From: Rhyzopertha dominica | Lineage: Eukaryota > Arthropoda > Insecta > Coleoptera > Bostrichidae | Direction of reading: 5' to 3' | DNA: 64,000 nucleotides | NCBI GenBank assembly: GCA_025024175.1 | Contig: QCXZ01000064.1 | Span: 5,518,001-5,582,000, forward strand | In this document: one piece after another, positions 20,576 through 35,500 of the stretch | How the letters are laid out: the number at the start of each line of letters is the position of its first letter | Numbering within the stretch: position 1 is the first letter of the stretch | Position numbers and translations under genes: made by a program | The notes under the pieces: model-generated | Told to the model about the DNA's origin: nothing | The model's input: only the letters and a program-made list of their open reading frames with translations | Databases searched by the model: none

Positions 20576-23500
20576 TTAGTCATCACCGTCTTTGCGCCAC
20601 TTCTGGTTGGCTTCCGCACGAGCGTCCGGCACCAGCTGGTTGCGCACACCGCCCAGCACGTAATTTGTAGCTTCCGCTGCCGTAATCACCGGTTTGAAAC
20701 AAGCCGAGGGTATCTCGCGAAGGACCCCCCCTATCGCCCCGCTGTATCCCTTCTGCTCGTGCTCGTGGGATGCAACACGGACGATGGTGTTGGCAGTCTC
20801 CCCAATACCCTACACATAGATGAAATATTGTAAAAAATGTGCATTGTGAATTCTATTATAGGAGGACAGTCATAAAAGTTTAATTTTTCAGATGAAAATA
20901 TCAAATAAGCATAAATTTGAGGTTTCCGAGGTCGATACTTTCTACCTTATCTATTCTTTTCAAACAACTACATTTTATATGTCAGGTCTGGGACCATCCT
21001 CATATTCCTGTAGATACAAACTTTACAACAAAACGTCTACCAGAAAAAAATTTCTTGTGAATCTATTTTGCTAATTTTGTAACTCAAAAGGTATTTCTTT
21101 ATAGTTGGATATTTAAATTTTGCAGAAAATAGTCATAAAGCTTCAATTTTTTACAAAATCTTCCCAAAAATATGTAATGGATTTTCATTTTCTTGATTTT
21201 TGCTACAAAAGGCAACAAAAACCAATAATTTTTTTTAAATAACTACATTTAATAAGATAATAAGGTAAAATACAGTTAAATTAATTTTGATGAAGTCTAG
21301 AAAAATACGTTAGAAATATTTGGGGTGTATCTAAAAGTGCAAAAAGAATGTTACCACAAATTCTTCAAGCATAACTATGACGATCTAATGCAACTTACCC
21401 GAGTCCATACATGGATGTTTTGTTAATTTTATTTTCTAGTAAAAAGTCAATATATTAATATTTTAATTAATTAGCATTCAGCAATGGCTCTGATTCCAAT
21501 ACAATAGGAAAATCCAAATTAATTTTATCCCATATCCTATTCAAAAACAGAAAAATCTTGGCAGTCTGTAAATTATATAGGGAACATTAGTGACAGAATT
21601 GCAAAATATCTTACACATAAAAAGATTCATCCTCGCCAACAAAATTACCTAAATATACTGTTAGTAAACAATAAAGAAAAGACAAGAGATAACTAACAAA
21701 AGTGGCGTGTATAAAATCGAATGTCAGAATGTAATGTTTGCTGTATTAAGCTGTACTGGCTGCAGTTTCAAACACAGACTAATTGAACATAAAAATTCTA
21801 TAACAAAAAATTGTAATTAAGTATTTTCAAAACATTGCATAGAATTTAACCATACATATAATGAAAATAATTTTATATAACATAAAAAAGGTATACATTT
21901 AGAACTTTTAGAACAATTACATATAATTAAAGCATTAAATGATCCCTATAGACAAATCAAAAACCAGTTGGAATTTCCAAATATCTTCATAAATGTGGCC
22001 CTAAAATGCAAAATACCCGTGACCACAAGAAGGCCAAAACACGTAAGAGTATTTTAATCAATTTAAAAACATATTACGTGTCATTTTCTACTAATAAAAC
22101 ATTTATCAATAGAAAAAGTTAACTGAAAATAAATGCCTTTAACAAATATTCAAAATTATTAAAATTTTCGCGTATACAAAGTTTAATATGCAGTTAAAAA
22201 AACTCTGGAGCATTTCCTCATCACATCTCAGAACATCAATTCCAGTTTGAATATATTAAATTCATCTTCTATATCTACTGGCCCAGCATACACAATGGTT
22301 TTCAAACTTCCCCTTAAAAAGTAATCAGTCGGCGTCAGCTTTATCTTCTGCACTTTACAATAAAAATGACAGTAGATTTCAATTTTTCACCCCCAACTCT
22401 TGCAACCCCCTAGCTATGTATTGTGACGATACAACAATTAAAAAAAAATATGAAAAATTAAAAGATAATTGAACTTTTGACACTCTGAAATCATCAACTT
22501 NTGGACGGAGATGAATTGATTTATATTGTGATATTTTCGCCTCGGACATTTGTGGCAACATTTTTTTCACACCCTTTAGAGACACCCTGCTGTCAAATCA
22601 ATAAACTAACCTCTTTGACTAGTGCAAGCGCATTGGCCATCCCCTCTCGAATGTCCTGTGGTTGGCTCTGCCGTTTCCTTCTTCCCTTGGTCCTCGATAT
22701 TTTCTTGACACTTGGGCCCGGTTGCAACATGTCATAAGCTGTTTCTGCAGTAATCTAAAAAAAAAAATATAGGTGAGTATGTAAAAAAGCAACTATTTTA
22801 ATTAACTATTGGTTTGGTCGTATGTTTTTTTCCTAAAATTTTGAAATCCACTTGAACGGAACATTAAAAAAAAGGAATAAAGAAAAGCTAGAGGACAAAA
22901 TATAGGTAAGTATATCTTTGATAATGTGATTATTATTCACATACCTGAATTAAATGGATGATTCTTGTTGTCAGTTCGAGAGCAGCCATAGCAGTGGATG
23001 TTGTAAAACTGTTACAACCTCTCTGCAATCCGCGCACAATTCGTCCATCCTTTTGATATTGCTCTATTGGAAGCCAAATCAAGTCTCGCAAACCATTACC
23101 TGTAAATAATTATAACATAAAAATTGGTTTAAAAATCTTAATTTCTTGGAAATTTTTAGTCAGTGCTAGATCTTTTGCATCTTATTGTGTTAAACACATG
23201 AACACTAGTTAAAAAATTTGGATGTTACAAGCAAAGAAAGTAAACGTAACAGTGATTTTTATGATTTTTGCTTGATTTGTCTGTAATTTCCAGATGAACA
23301 TAAAACCTATCTTTTGCACCTGAAAAGCTAAAAATTCTGCATATTTATGTACAAAACACATGCATATTAACACAAAAAATTGACTTCTATAAGCAAAATG
23401 CAGTAAATCACTATTATGTTTTCAAACACCATAAAAATCTATGGTTTTTGCTTGATTTAGTTAAAAATTTCAAGATATATTCAAATTCCATGTTTTGCAT

Positions 23501-26500
23501 CTGCATATTCTTAGTGGACAATAATATCTATCAATGTGATATGTAAAAAACCTAGAAGTAACAAGTGATTTTTATGATTTTTGTCAGATTTTTCTAAAAA
23601 TTTCCAGATATATGTATTAAAAATTTACATTTTGAATCTAAAAAAAACTGTAAATTCTGCATATTGCTATAACAAACATGTGGATGTTAATGCAAAAATG
23701 TCTAAGCAAAAAAGTAAAAATAACAGTGACTTTTTATGATTTTTGCACTACTAATCAGGAATATCGAAATTTATTTCAAATATAGATAAAATATAAGAGA
23801 CAGAAAGTCTGCATCTTCTGTCCCCCAAACACAAATTTTTTAAACAAAAATGAAAATGTTACAAGCAAAAAAAAGTAACTGAATTTTTAATTTTTGTTTG
23901 CTGATTTCTGATAACATTCAAAGTCTAATTCTTGTATCTGAAAGAGAGAAATTCTTCTGTGCCATAAACATGAATTTATAGCATTACAGAAAAAGTAACT
24001 GATTTTTTAATTTTTGTTTGTTTTATCGGTAATTGCAAGATAAATTCGAAATCTATATTTTGCATCTGAGACAGATAGAAACTTCCTATGCCTAAAATAT
24101 GAATTATGGTAGAAAAATGTGAAAGGTAGAAGTAGTAACTTAAAGGTAACAATGATTTTTCTGATTTTTGCTTGTTTTTTCTTCTGAAATTGCAAGATGA
24201 ATTCGATATCTATCTTTGCATACAAGAGAGACACAAATTCTGCAACTTTCCTGTCAAACACATGAATTTTAGTATAAAAATGTGAACCTTATAAGCAAAA
24301 AAACATAAAAGTAACAGTGACTTTTATGATTTTTACTCGAATTATAAAGTATTGTAATATATATATATCAGAATTTATTTTTTTGTATCTGAAACGGATA
24401 ACAATTTTACATCTTCTTCTACCAAATGTGTACTTACAGAATGAAACTATTATGGGTATGGGACCAACGCTACCAATAATGCCGGCTAACTGGTTCTTTC
24501 TGATATCATTGACCCATTCCTGAACCAGGAACTTGACTAGCCTATCTATACCCAGGATACCATGCCTGTTTCTTATCCTTTTCAACTTGAATTCAGATTT
24601 ATTTAGCACCGTTAATCCCATCACAGTCCCCGCTATCCTTCCATGTTTCGATTCCATACGTTTCGGGTGATAATCGAGCTTGATAGGCACATCGGAGGTG
24701 AAATAAACATCCCTGAAATAAACTGGAGGAAATTCCTCATTTGTACTCGATCCAGCTTCAGCCAATGGAGTCTCTTTACTCGAATGACCGTTTTCCTCCA
24801 GCAAAATCAACAAATTTTCATCTACCACTTTCTGTGCTTCTTGCTGCACCTTCTTCTTGTCCGGCGAACCAACGGACATTATCGGAGCGTGATGGACTGG
24901 AGTGCTGTGTTTCGGAGAATTATAGCTTGCATCTTCTACAACACGTAAAAATTTTGCTAAGTTTTCAAGATAACAAGGTGAAATTAAAAATTTACCTGCG
25001 TCATCCGATATCCCTTTCAATGAACTGAAAAAATCGATCAGAAATAGCATTGCATCTTGATCGATATTTAAGCGCAGAGGCAAAAGGGTAATCTTCAAAC
25101 AGCACTCCTGGGTCTGTAGTTTCGGGTCGGGTCTTTCATGGGTGGCCTTGATTACCAACTAAACAAAAATTATATATTAAGCATGGTACAAAAAACTTGG
25201 CAAAAATATTATACTGTTTATATGTATTTGTTATCGCCATAATGGGGGATACATGGAACATTTAATCTGATGTTTTTTTTGTTACTTTATTTCATTATTT
25301 ATAATAATAATAATAATAATATTCATTTTCTGCACGGAGGAGAAAAAGGATAACAATACAGGAAAGATGTTTTACATTTGCTTCCCCATATATAAAACAT
25401 ACAAAAAAAAACAACAAACAGTGACATATTAGCTTGCTTGTTCTAGCAATAGATGCTGTTTAAGACGGACTCTAAAGGAGCTTAATGATGCCCTTAATAT
25501 TACGTGGAAGAAGTCTTAAATTTGTCAGTTGTATGTTTCAGAGTGACTTTAGGGTTTTGATTTGTTCAATTTTTGAAAGCAGTAGCAATGGCATTTTATT
25601 GAATAATATATTGTGAACTTCAACAGAAATTTATACTTGAATCTGTTTTTTATGTTGAGCCACGGAATTGTGTTCAGGTACATAATCATTCCTGTGCATT
25701 CCTTGTGCAGGCATTTTGTATCTATTGAAATGTTTTTAAATTTGTTTATTGATTGAATTTTTATTTACTTAATTAGTTGTTAGCTGTATCTGTTATCAAA
25801 TGTAGTGCTTAATAAAATTTATTATTATTATTATTTATTCTTTAATGTCAAAAAAATGTAGTGTACTATCTACCTACAAGCAATTTTACGAATCGATTAT
25901 CGATGTTGTTTTCATGAGTTCGAAAATGAAATAAAACTCACCATATTAGCATGAGTCTGCTTGGGCAAGGATTCACTGGCATATTGGTAGAGGAATTTGT
26001 TTATTTCACTAGAAGCTAATCGGTCACGAATTTCAAAGTCCGCCACTGTCAGGACTTGTCTAGAGGCTTGCTTTGTCGTCTTCGGATATACTTCGTGAAG
26101 AAAACGAACCTGTAATCATTAAAAAATTGAATTTATTAAAAGCTCAAACGATTATCCAATAAAAAAATTACCTTATTCAACTGTAACTCCATCAGTACTT
26201 CATGGTTTCGATTTCGTCCTCCAGCTTCATTCCAGGGCAATTCACTCTTTCGTACTTCTTTATGGAAGTGAACCGTTTCACTCTGATCCCTGTTGGTGTA
26301 GCTGACGGTGTCACCAATCTTCGGGTCCGAGAAATTAACAGTCTTTTTCTCTTTTGATTCTTTCTCCACAACTTTAAAGTCATTCCCACCGTACATGTGC
26401 CAGATGAGGGACATCTCACATAAAGTGTAACGCATGTGAGGCGTGGGAAAATCTTTGGGTGGTTGCAGCATGTCGGTTTTCTTCGCAGGTATGGCAAAAT

Positions 26501-29500
26501 GNTTCNCGATGATATGAATTGGTTCACTGGTTAGGAAACGGATTTCTGGAATTCCATTTTTTGGCTGGAAAGAAAGACAAGTGTTATCGAGGTTTAAAAC
26601 AGCAGCTTAGGTCGTTAAAATGTACTTACTACTCTTCCCATGCCTGGTTCATCTCCCAAGAAACAAAATTCATCGTCTGTGTCATTTTCTGGCTTGTTGC
26701 TTAAGTATGTAACGTCACCCAAGTCGCTAATAACTTGCGATGATGGCTTACTACTCTCTCCACCAGATTTCTCATCAGGAAAGTAGAAAACTTTAGCACC
26801 ACCACCAGTTACCATAGGGNTATCATCTGCAAGGGGGATATAAATCATATTACAATAAATGGTTGTGGGTAGAAGTCTTAAAAGGGGTGATACATAAATT
26901 TTAATCACAAACCATTTATTAAGCAGAAAATTTTACAATTCTGGTAAAACTCTCAAAAATTTATCTTGCAATCTGCCACAAAATCATTTATTTAATTTTT
27001 CTTACCTTCATCACTGGCTGTCTCCTTCATAGCTTCACCCAAAAGATCAGTTACCCGGTCTTGCTGACTCTTCGACAAAGTGATAACTTTTGGTTCCACA
27101 TCGACCAACTGCTGTTCAGGTGCATGTCGAGGGCTGGAGAAACTGCTGCCACCACTCGTGTTCAGTTCTGCGCCCGTAAGGAGATCTCCATCGTTTGCGT
27201 AGTATGTAATCAGCTGGGCCAATGCTTTCGCTGTGTCGGCGCATGTTCGTATGTGGACCCCATTGTTGGAAGCGCGTAAGTCTATGTGCGGGTTGATACC
27301 GCTTTTCTACGAAGAGAAATGTTTGAAAAACAGTTCAACGAAAACAAAACTCGTCGTTACCTTGTCAGTTGTTCTCAAACTGAGTTCGAAAAGTCCAAAA
27401 TCAATAACCATGATGTAGTCTTTCTTTAAGTCTATCGGTAAAGACGAAGGCACCCCCGATTTAGGAGGTGCTTTTTCACTAAGAAACATGGCACAATCTT
27501 CTGCGATAAACGTCAAAGTGGATGTGTTTGCTTGTGCGGATAAATGTGATGACATGGTGAATGTTCCTAATGTGATAGCAGAACGTAGTGGTAGGTTGAG
27601 AGGTCTGTAAGTTAGCAATAATGCAGTTATGAATCAAGTAAGACTTAAACTCTAGTGAATTTCATGCTTACCGATAGTCAATGACACAGTCCCATAAATG
27701 TAAATGCAGCTCGGTNAGTACTTCTTTGGCGAGATAACCAGGTACGGGATAATCGAACACGTTGAAGAAATCATGCAAGTGTGATATCCAGTTGTTTGGT
27801 TCCGAACACACTCGGTGTTGTAAGCAAGCTTCCTTAATACCCACAGCCACTCTCACAGTCTGTAAGTTGTTTTTTGATCATGATTACTACTGAATTGTAG
27901 CTCATATTAATACATTTTAAAATATGATAAAAACGTTGTCAGTGGTACAATCAACAAGGTAAAAGACAACAGGAAAGTACAATTGAACTGCCACTTTGTT
28001 GTGACTGTTAAGTCGCTGACTTTTTTTTGGTATACTTACCTTGCGAGTTCTGTTCATGACTACGATGTATTTTAAAAAACAGCGTTCTTATGCAATTTTA
28101 GCTTTAAAATACACAGTAGTTATTAACCGTTATTCTTAATCTGACATACAGCATGATATCAAGCAGCGTGTGTGCATTGTTTCACAAAGCACCACAAACC
28201 AGAATGGTTTTTCAAAGGTACATAAAAAAATATTTAATTTCATTATATTTAACAAGAAAATATACAGAGTTTTGGTGTTTTCAAGTATTTTCTGCTTTGA
28301 CTTTATTTGATATAACAGACTAGTGACATATTCATGGATAGAAATTTAATAAAAAAATTATTTAAATATTGTATTGAAAGTGGAAAATATGAAAATAACA
28401 AGTATACTTTGTTTATTAAAAAATTCCTTTGCATAAATTAAAGAGATTATAAATAAAAGTTATTTCTGATAGGTGAGCTTACAGGCACATTTGTTCTTAT
28501 AATCATAATATGCTGGAAAAGATCAATGCTTTAATAATAGTATGATTTCAAGTAAACCATTCTAAAAGAAGTCATGTTTTACACGGGATACTATTTTAAC
28601 TAGTTTCAATAAGAGCCATTTTATCGCATGCATTCAATGCAACAGGTTTTTTTATTTTTATTTTTCCTATTTTGCGTGGTTTCCATCTTCTACACAAGAA
28701 AATGTGAGAAATTTGATAAAAATAAAAAATGTAGAGAATTTTAACCTATCATGATTAAGTTCGCTGAGTGTCAATTTTGACAGTTGTGACGTTACAAGGT
28801 GGTGTTTGTTTATTGTTCTCTCAGAGTTTTTTGGTGATACTAACATTGGAAAATAAAAAAAATTGCTTCGTAAGGGCTCTATTACAAAACACAAATTGCG
28901 TATCATAATGGCTACATTAAAAACGCAAAACAGAAAAAATGAGTTTATATTTAAGGTGTAGATTAGGTAATATATCAAAGTCAATAGTCACAAGACTGTG
29001 GTAAATTTTCACTAAACATTTAAAAAATTTTTTGATACAATTTTGTTGAATGTAAGTTAACTTTAATTACTGAAAAATAAATAACAAAAGATGACATCAA
29101 ATTTGAAGTTCCAGGTGAATGCACCAATGTTTACTATACAATACGACACTACTTTGGTTCGCAGTGATTTAAAAAAAATATACATATAGCCAAATAATAT
29201 GATGCAGTCAAATGATGTTTGTGAATTTAAATGATTTTAGCTTTTCTCAGATTTCAAAACATGAATATACACACACATATTAACCCTTACCTTTACATGA
29301 TGTGTCTCGTGATTAGCCTGTATTCTAATTGCAATCGAAATCATTTCCCTGTTACCTCCCCTGTTGCGAGACATTGCGAGTGCTCCTTTACTAGCTTTCG
29401 ACACCGTTGGATGCAGATTACTTCCTAGGAAGCCGTCTGTCTCTCTTAAGGGGGGGCACTGACTAGGAATCGATAACAAATCTGTAAGCAAAGGACGTGT

Positions 29501-32500
29501 TCCTCACAACCCTCTATGAAACAAAATATAGAAAAGTCTGATAACTAAACCAAAATTATTATCAATATTAAAAAAATTCAGTAGCCCTATTACTTACCAC
29601 AGTGATGCAACTGGGCATCGTGCGCTTCCACACACACATATCCCAAATCCAAGTCACCTTTGAATCCGTTCACAATAAAGATTTGTACATCTTCAACTGA
29701 TAGCACCAGTTCCCCATGTTGTCCAGGAATGACATTAAAAGACGTGTCCCTAGCAGGTGGGTTAATATCCAGTAGGCCTTGTCCAATGTGTATATTAAGA
29801 ACAAGATAGCTCTGGTCACGTTTTTGACAGGTCGTCTGTGACTTTGGTTTTGCACGACTGTCACAAAACGAATGAAATATCTGAGGTTGGTCTGAGTCGG
29901 TTTCTTCATCGGATTCAGAATCAGAATCTATAAAAAGTACAAAATAATAAAATGATTCAAACTTCTGGTTCCGTACTCACTGTATTGAATGCCACTTTTA
30001 CAGATTCCAAATGTCTCCTGGTTTTCTATGACAAAATTACTACTGCCAATGAATTTATCTGTTTCGGTATATTTAGGTTTCGGTGCACTGGATTCCCACA
30101 GCAGCAGATCGTTGTTTATGCGATTATAAAGAACTTCGTAGATGTGTTTGGAGGCTAACTGTATCGATACAGAGGGAACATAGAATTCGATCTGTATGAG
30201 GGCGCCCTCTGTGGCACAATCGATAAACGACCTAATTTCTTGCCTGTCTCCTGGCATGATTATTTCTTCTGTTTCTTGTAAGCACAGAAAAAAAGTGATG
30301 TTAAGCACAAATCAACTTTTTTTTAAAAGACGGGGTTGTTCTGTTAACCATACAAAAAAAATGTTCAAATCTTAAAATAACTTACCTCCACTTGCCCTGG
30401 CATGTGGTGTATCACTCTCGTGTATAGTCCGTTTCGAACTGAATGGACTTGGGTCCCTGACCTCATTTATGAACGCTCCATACACAGATTGGGTCATTAT
30501 ATCTTTTTCTGGTTCCTCAACCAGTTCCATCTCTTCATTCTTGAGAGGATTAATTTGAATGGTCAACCGGCAACAACTGAAGACGTCTTGCAAAGTGGAA
30601 CCGTTTTCATCGGTACACGCCTTGGCAATGTGTATCGGGCTGCTGGATTCAGTCTCGTGATAAAAAATGTCCACAGATTGACTTTGAATCGAGTATTTCC
30701 TAAAGGATTGGCTGGTGGTGTAACTCGTTTGGGCCATGGCATCTTGGAGCATCAAAACAAGATAATCGGAACGCACATTTTTCTTCCACCACGGTGTGCG
30801 TTGGAGATCATGTGGAGGACGAAAGTCTGGTATGGGAAAACTGTAAGGAATGGTTAAAACAAGGGGTGACCTTGAAATACACTGTCAAGTGGTAAAAAAG
30901 GTGATATAGAAAATCTTTAAAAAAATTCCATAAATTTTTCGTTTTTGATATACTGGGTTACATTAAAAAAAAAACATTTTTTAAAACTTATTATACCCAT
31001 ATTATTCAATAAAAACATCAATTTTTATGGACTATATGGAGTCATTTTACGGACAACATCAAAAAGTCATGTTTTTTAGAATTGATTGGAGATTGTAAAA
31101 CTGTAAAAATCCACATGCTTAAAACTTATATTAAAAAATTGGGGACTGCATTACCCCAAAGCACGCCACTAGTGCTTTAAAAGTTCCAGGTTATTTGTTT
31201 TTATTATAATTTTAGTTGTAATGATTCCAACTAAATTTTAAATCGATTTCTTTTACAGTTCAAGAATAATTAAAAAATAATCAGTTTTTAAAAATTAACC
31301 TTGCATATAACCAAAAATTTTAAATTTATTTTAGTGAGAGAAGAAAGCGAGATAAATTTTTCAGTCCCTTGAGAACAGCAACTCCTTCTTAAGTCAATTG
31401 ATTTACAGTTGACAGTGTTTACATATAAAAATTTCCTCATATTGCTGTAATGTGTAATAAGGGCAAAATAAATAATTTTTTTAACACATTACATATTTTT
31501 GAAGTATTATTTAATATTCTAAAAAATTTATATTTTTATAATTGTCTTTAAAGTTCGTAAATAAATGCAACTATTTATAAAATGTTATGGAATTATTTAT
31601 TTTGTCCCAATGTCCTTTGGGAGGAGAATTGTATAAAATGACAAAATTTAACTTATACAGATTTGTTTTTTAACTTTTTATATGTAAACACTGGGAGCTG
31701 GCAACGAACTGATTGAACAAAAAATGCTTTTGATAGAGTATTGCAAACAGACATTAAGTGTTAAAAAATATAGAAATGTCTATTATAATTTTTCATAGCT
31801 TAATTTTGCAATCAAAATACGGAAATCAAACCTTCAAAAATTGCTGTTTAGCTTTAAAAATTGCAAACATTTAGTAAACTCAAAGAAATGTTTAATCGAT
31901 GTTTGTAACATGATATAAAATTTGAAAACATTAAAAATCAATAAAATTACTAATTTATAATAACTATTATAGTTTGCAAAATTATCTCGTGCCCAAATCA
32001 CCAAGCAATTTGAATGAGAAGTTACTAAGCATCAATGAGAAAAAAGTTCATAAAAATTATGTAAAAAAAAGCAAGCAATAACAACAAGACATTTCACTTA
32101 CCGAAGCTTCAAGTTGAGTGAACTGCACGAGACTTTTACATCAACTTGTGACTCTGGCGGTGTCGACATGAATTTATTCTCATTGGGATTGGTCCACATT
32201 TGGACTTGCGGTTTCTGTATTACGCAGATTGGCTGCGGATTCAATAAAGCACATATCCTATCAACTATGGTAATATCTACTTCCACCGTGCACTTATCTA
32301 ACGTTATTCTGGAAGAAAAATTAAATTACCAGGCTATTTTGGCAAAAAACAACTGCTGAATGATTTACTTACGCAATATCAGTCTTAGGTATAGAGGAAC
32401 GTTGAGAAAAAGAGCTTCTACCAGTCTTTTCGACATGTTTAAAAGCTAACTTCACATTGGGAGTGGCAGTGATTGGGCTGTCGGTAGCAGCGGAGTCTGC

Positions 32501-35500
32501 GTTGAAACAGACGAGGGTGCTGTATTCCATCACTGGTAAATTAAGGCACTCGAGCACTAGCAGTCTCGCTATCGTAAGCTTTCCGCATATGGAGAATGCC
32601 GATGATGTCGTTGTCTCGTTTCCTTCGGCAATCAGTCGTGAAGCCAGAATCCTATACACCAATGAACATAACCGTAACCCATCAGATGTACGAAATAAAA
32701 CTTTTATAGTATAAAAAAGCCAGTTTTATCTCGAAAAATTACTGTTCTATTCATATCGCACTGTTAGTAAGTACAGCGGAATAACTCCTAAACTAGGTAA
32801 GATTCTTTTTTCATTATTTAGTTGTTTATTTCTTTTACTGTCTAGGCCATTATGGTAAAAAAAGGAAAAACAGTCATACCTACTTTCTGAGTTAGTGGCT
32901 TCGGAATTAAAAGAATTGCGTTCTCTTTGATTCACACTCTTAGTAAGAACAACTCAATAACTCTTAAAGTAGCTCTGACTTTTCTTTCAATGTTTGGATG
33001 TTTATTTATTTTGATGTGTTGGCCATTAAGGCAAAAAATGAATAAAGATTCACACCTACTTTCGGAGTTATTGACTCCGGAATCACTGAATATCAGATAA
33101 GCCCTGGAGGCCCACATAGTGCCGATCTTCGATAGTGTCCTTTGACGAACCATGTATTATCAACATTTTTGAGTATAACAAAATGTAGCTGATAAAACAA
33201 ACTCCTACCTGATATGACTCAATGGACAAGCCCTCTCGAAGTCTACTTTCATGTTTTCATAATCCTGTCCACTGAAAGTGACCAGCGGTAAGCTACTAAT
33301 ATTTCTGAAAAACTCGTCAGCCTTGTTCTGCATCTGATGAACGCTGGACTGAACCAATATGAAATCGGGATCCGTCGAAGGCGTCATCACGTCCTCGTGC
33401 AATATCACCGCAGCCAAAGAGGCCAGCCTGATTTGAAAATGGGATATTTCCGCCGTGGGATCTGAATCCATATTGCTGACTGTAATATGACAAAAGTGGT
33501 GTTGGCTTTTTGATGTCTTTCGACGATCTAATCTAGAGTAATACCTCTTCTTCTAGTTCTAAGCGAAGCGGCATCACTAACTGAACTCGTGATGCTGGAA
33601 GTGAAGCTAGAGTCTAAACTGCTACTGGCCACGGATGCCGTACTTTCATACATTGCGCTACTGGTGGTGGTGTTACGCATCGGCAAGAAAATGTCATCTC
33701 CACTGTCTTCTGTCGGAAAAATTTATTATCGGCAATAATATCACAAGAGAGTGAGAATAAATTGAAAATAATTTGATAGAAATTCGACATGCATTGCCCC
33801 AGAAACAGACAAGAAAGCCCGTAAGGCTCCAGTGCCTGTTGCCGAAGGGCAATGCGTTGGAGAATTATTTTGAATTTATCGAAGGATATAATTTTATGAT
33901 TTGGAGGAATCACTTCAGTTTTAACTGATTCAACAAAAGCGAATGTGTCTGATATGTAGTATCTGTTGTTTTTGTTATAAGCCATAGACATATAAAATTT
34001 TGTGTAGAAGGGGAAGTTGACAGTGGAGTACCTTTTTCAGAATCTATGGTCATAAGAAACAACAACAAAATTATATTAGATTGGTACCAAAAACCCAAAG
34101 CCTCTGGTAAATATATATATTTTTTGTCAGATCATTCTACTAAAATATAAATTAAATTTTATAAAAGATGAAAAAAGAATTCAAATAATATCACATATCA
34201 CATCCAAATTTTATAAACAAAGATTTAAAAAAAAACTAAAAAATTTATTAGAACAAAATAAATATCCCAGGGTTTAGTAAATAAAATACTGTATTCAACT
34301 GCCAATAACCAAACTGAAGTTACAAATATAAGACAGTTTAATGAATGTGAAGATATTGAAGAAAATCAGGGAATAATAGACCAAGACTCGATAATGAATG
34401 AATTACAGAAATTACAACAAAATTAATTAATAAGAAGTTTGAATTCAGAAAATATTAAAATTGCAGTTAAAAATATTAAAATAGGATGTCTTGTATTATA
34501 TTATAGTCGTCCTGACGAAGATCTCAAATTAAGATCGAAAGCTCGATATTAAAAAAAAAAAATGAATAATACAAGGTCAGGCCCCAAAATTTAAAAAATA
34601 GCTTCCTTTAATACCATCAAACAATTGACACTCACCTAATGCATTTGTTGACCACCCCTTCAAACCCTGCAGTCCCGCGCCCTGTAAGTGGGACAGCGGA
34701 TACATCTGCTGTTGCAAGTCCTGTTCGATGCGTTGATAGTCTGAACTAGTCATCGGTTTTTGAACACACCTTTGCCTCGGTGCCACGTTACTAAAACGAA
34801 AAATCACTATGCTTATGAAGCATGGCATAATCAAAAGCAAAGAACGAACCTTGTATCTTCTGTGTCGGGACTAGCGAGACCGTTGGCCAACTCCAAGAGG
34901 ATGTGGACTTGTCTGGGAGACAGGAATAAAATTAAGGGGCCCATGTTGACGTCGATGAAAACTTTTGGCCCCGCAACGTTTTCCGATTGTTTTAAACGAA
35001 TTCGTAGCTGGAATAAAATATTAACAGTCACAAAAATGTACAAAGTAATAAAATGTTTTCAGATAACTGTGGGTTTCTTAATGACATCTGAGAATGAGAT
35101 TATACAGGGTAGTCCATAAGTAATGTTACACAATAAAACCACATATTCTTTGCGCAAAAATGTTAAGATTTAAACGAACCTATCTTAGCCCAAAAGTGAA
35201 TATTAACAATTTTTTTAAATAGCTATTGGAAAAATTGTAGTTGCATGAAACATCCAAACTTTAAAAATGATAATGGTTGTTTGTATAAAATCAAAGCCTA
35301 CTTGAAATGTTGGATATTAAATAATTGACAGGCATTACATTAGTAAAATGGTAATATCTCGAAAATGATGTGACAGCGATTTCTACAAGGTAAACATTTT
35401 TTGTGGAGACCTTTATATTCATCAAAATATATATGTAGAGGCCCAAAAAGTTGAGATATTTAACCCGCATGAAGTACCATAGATGGTTGTTAATATTGGC

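Noticed and set aside
24317..25028. Plus-strand frames of 68-101 codons across Atg2 exons 21 and 22
   Set aside because: They are antisense shadows of conserved Atg2 exons.
32747..33153. Two minus-strand frames of 62 and 73 codons with similar sequence, looking like duplicated exons of Atg2
   Set aside because: They arise from a tandem intronic repeat; Atg2 exons 8 and 9 join in phase without them and neither resembles ATG2.
34032..34043. 12-nt Atg2 microexon (DSEK) with AG before and GT after
   Set aside because: It keeps phase and has a pyrimidine-rich acceptor, but it is too short to support without transcripts and lies at the edge of a Penelope-like relic; kept only as a possibility.
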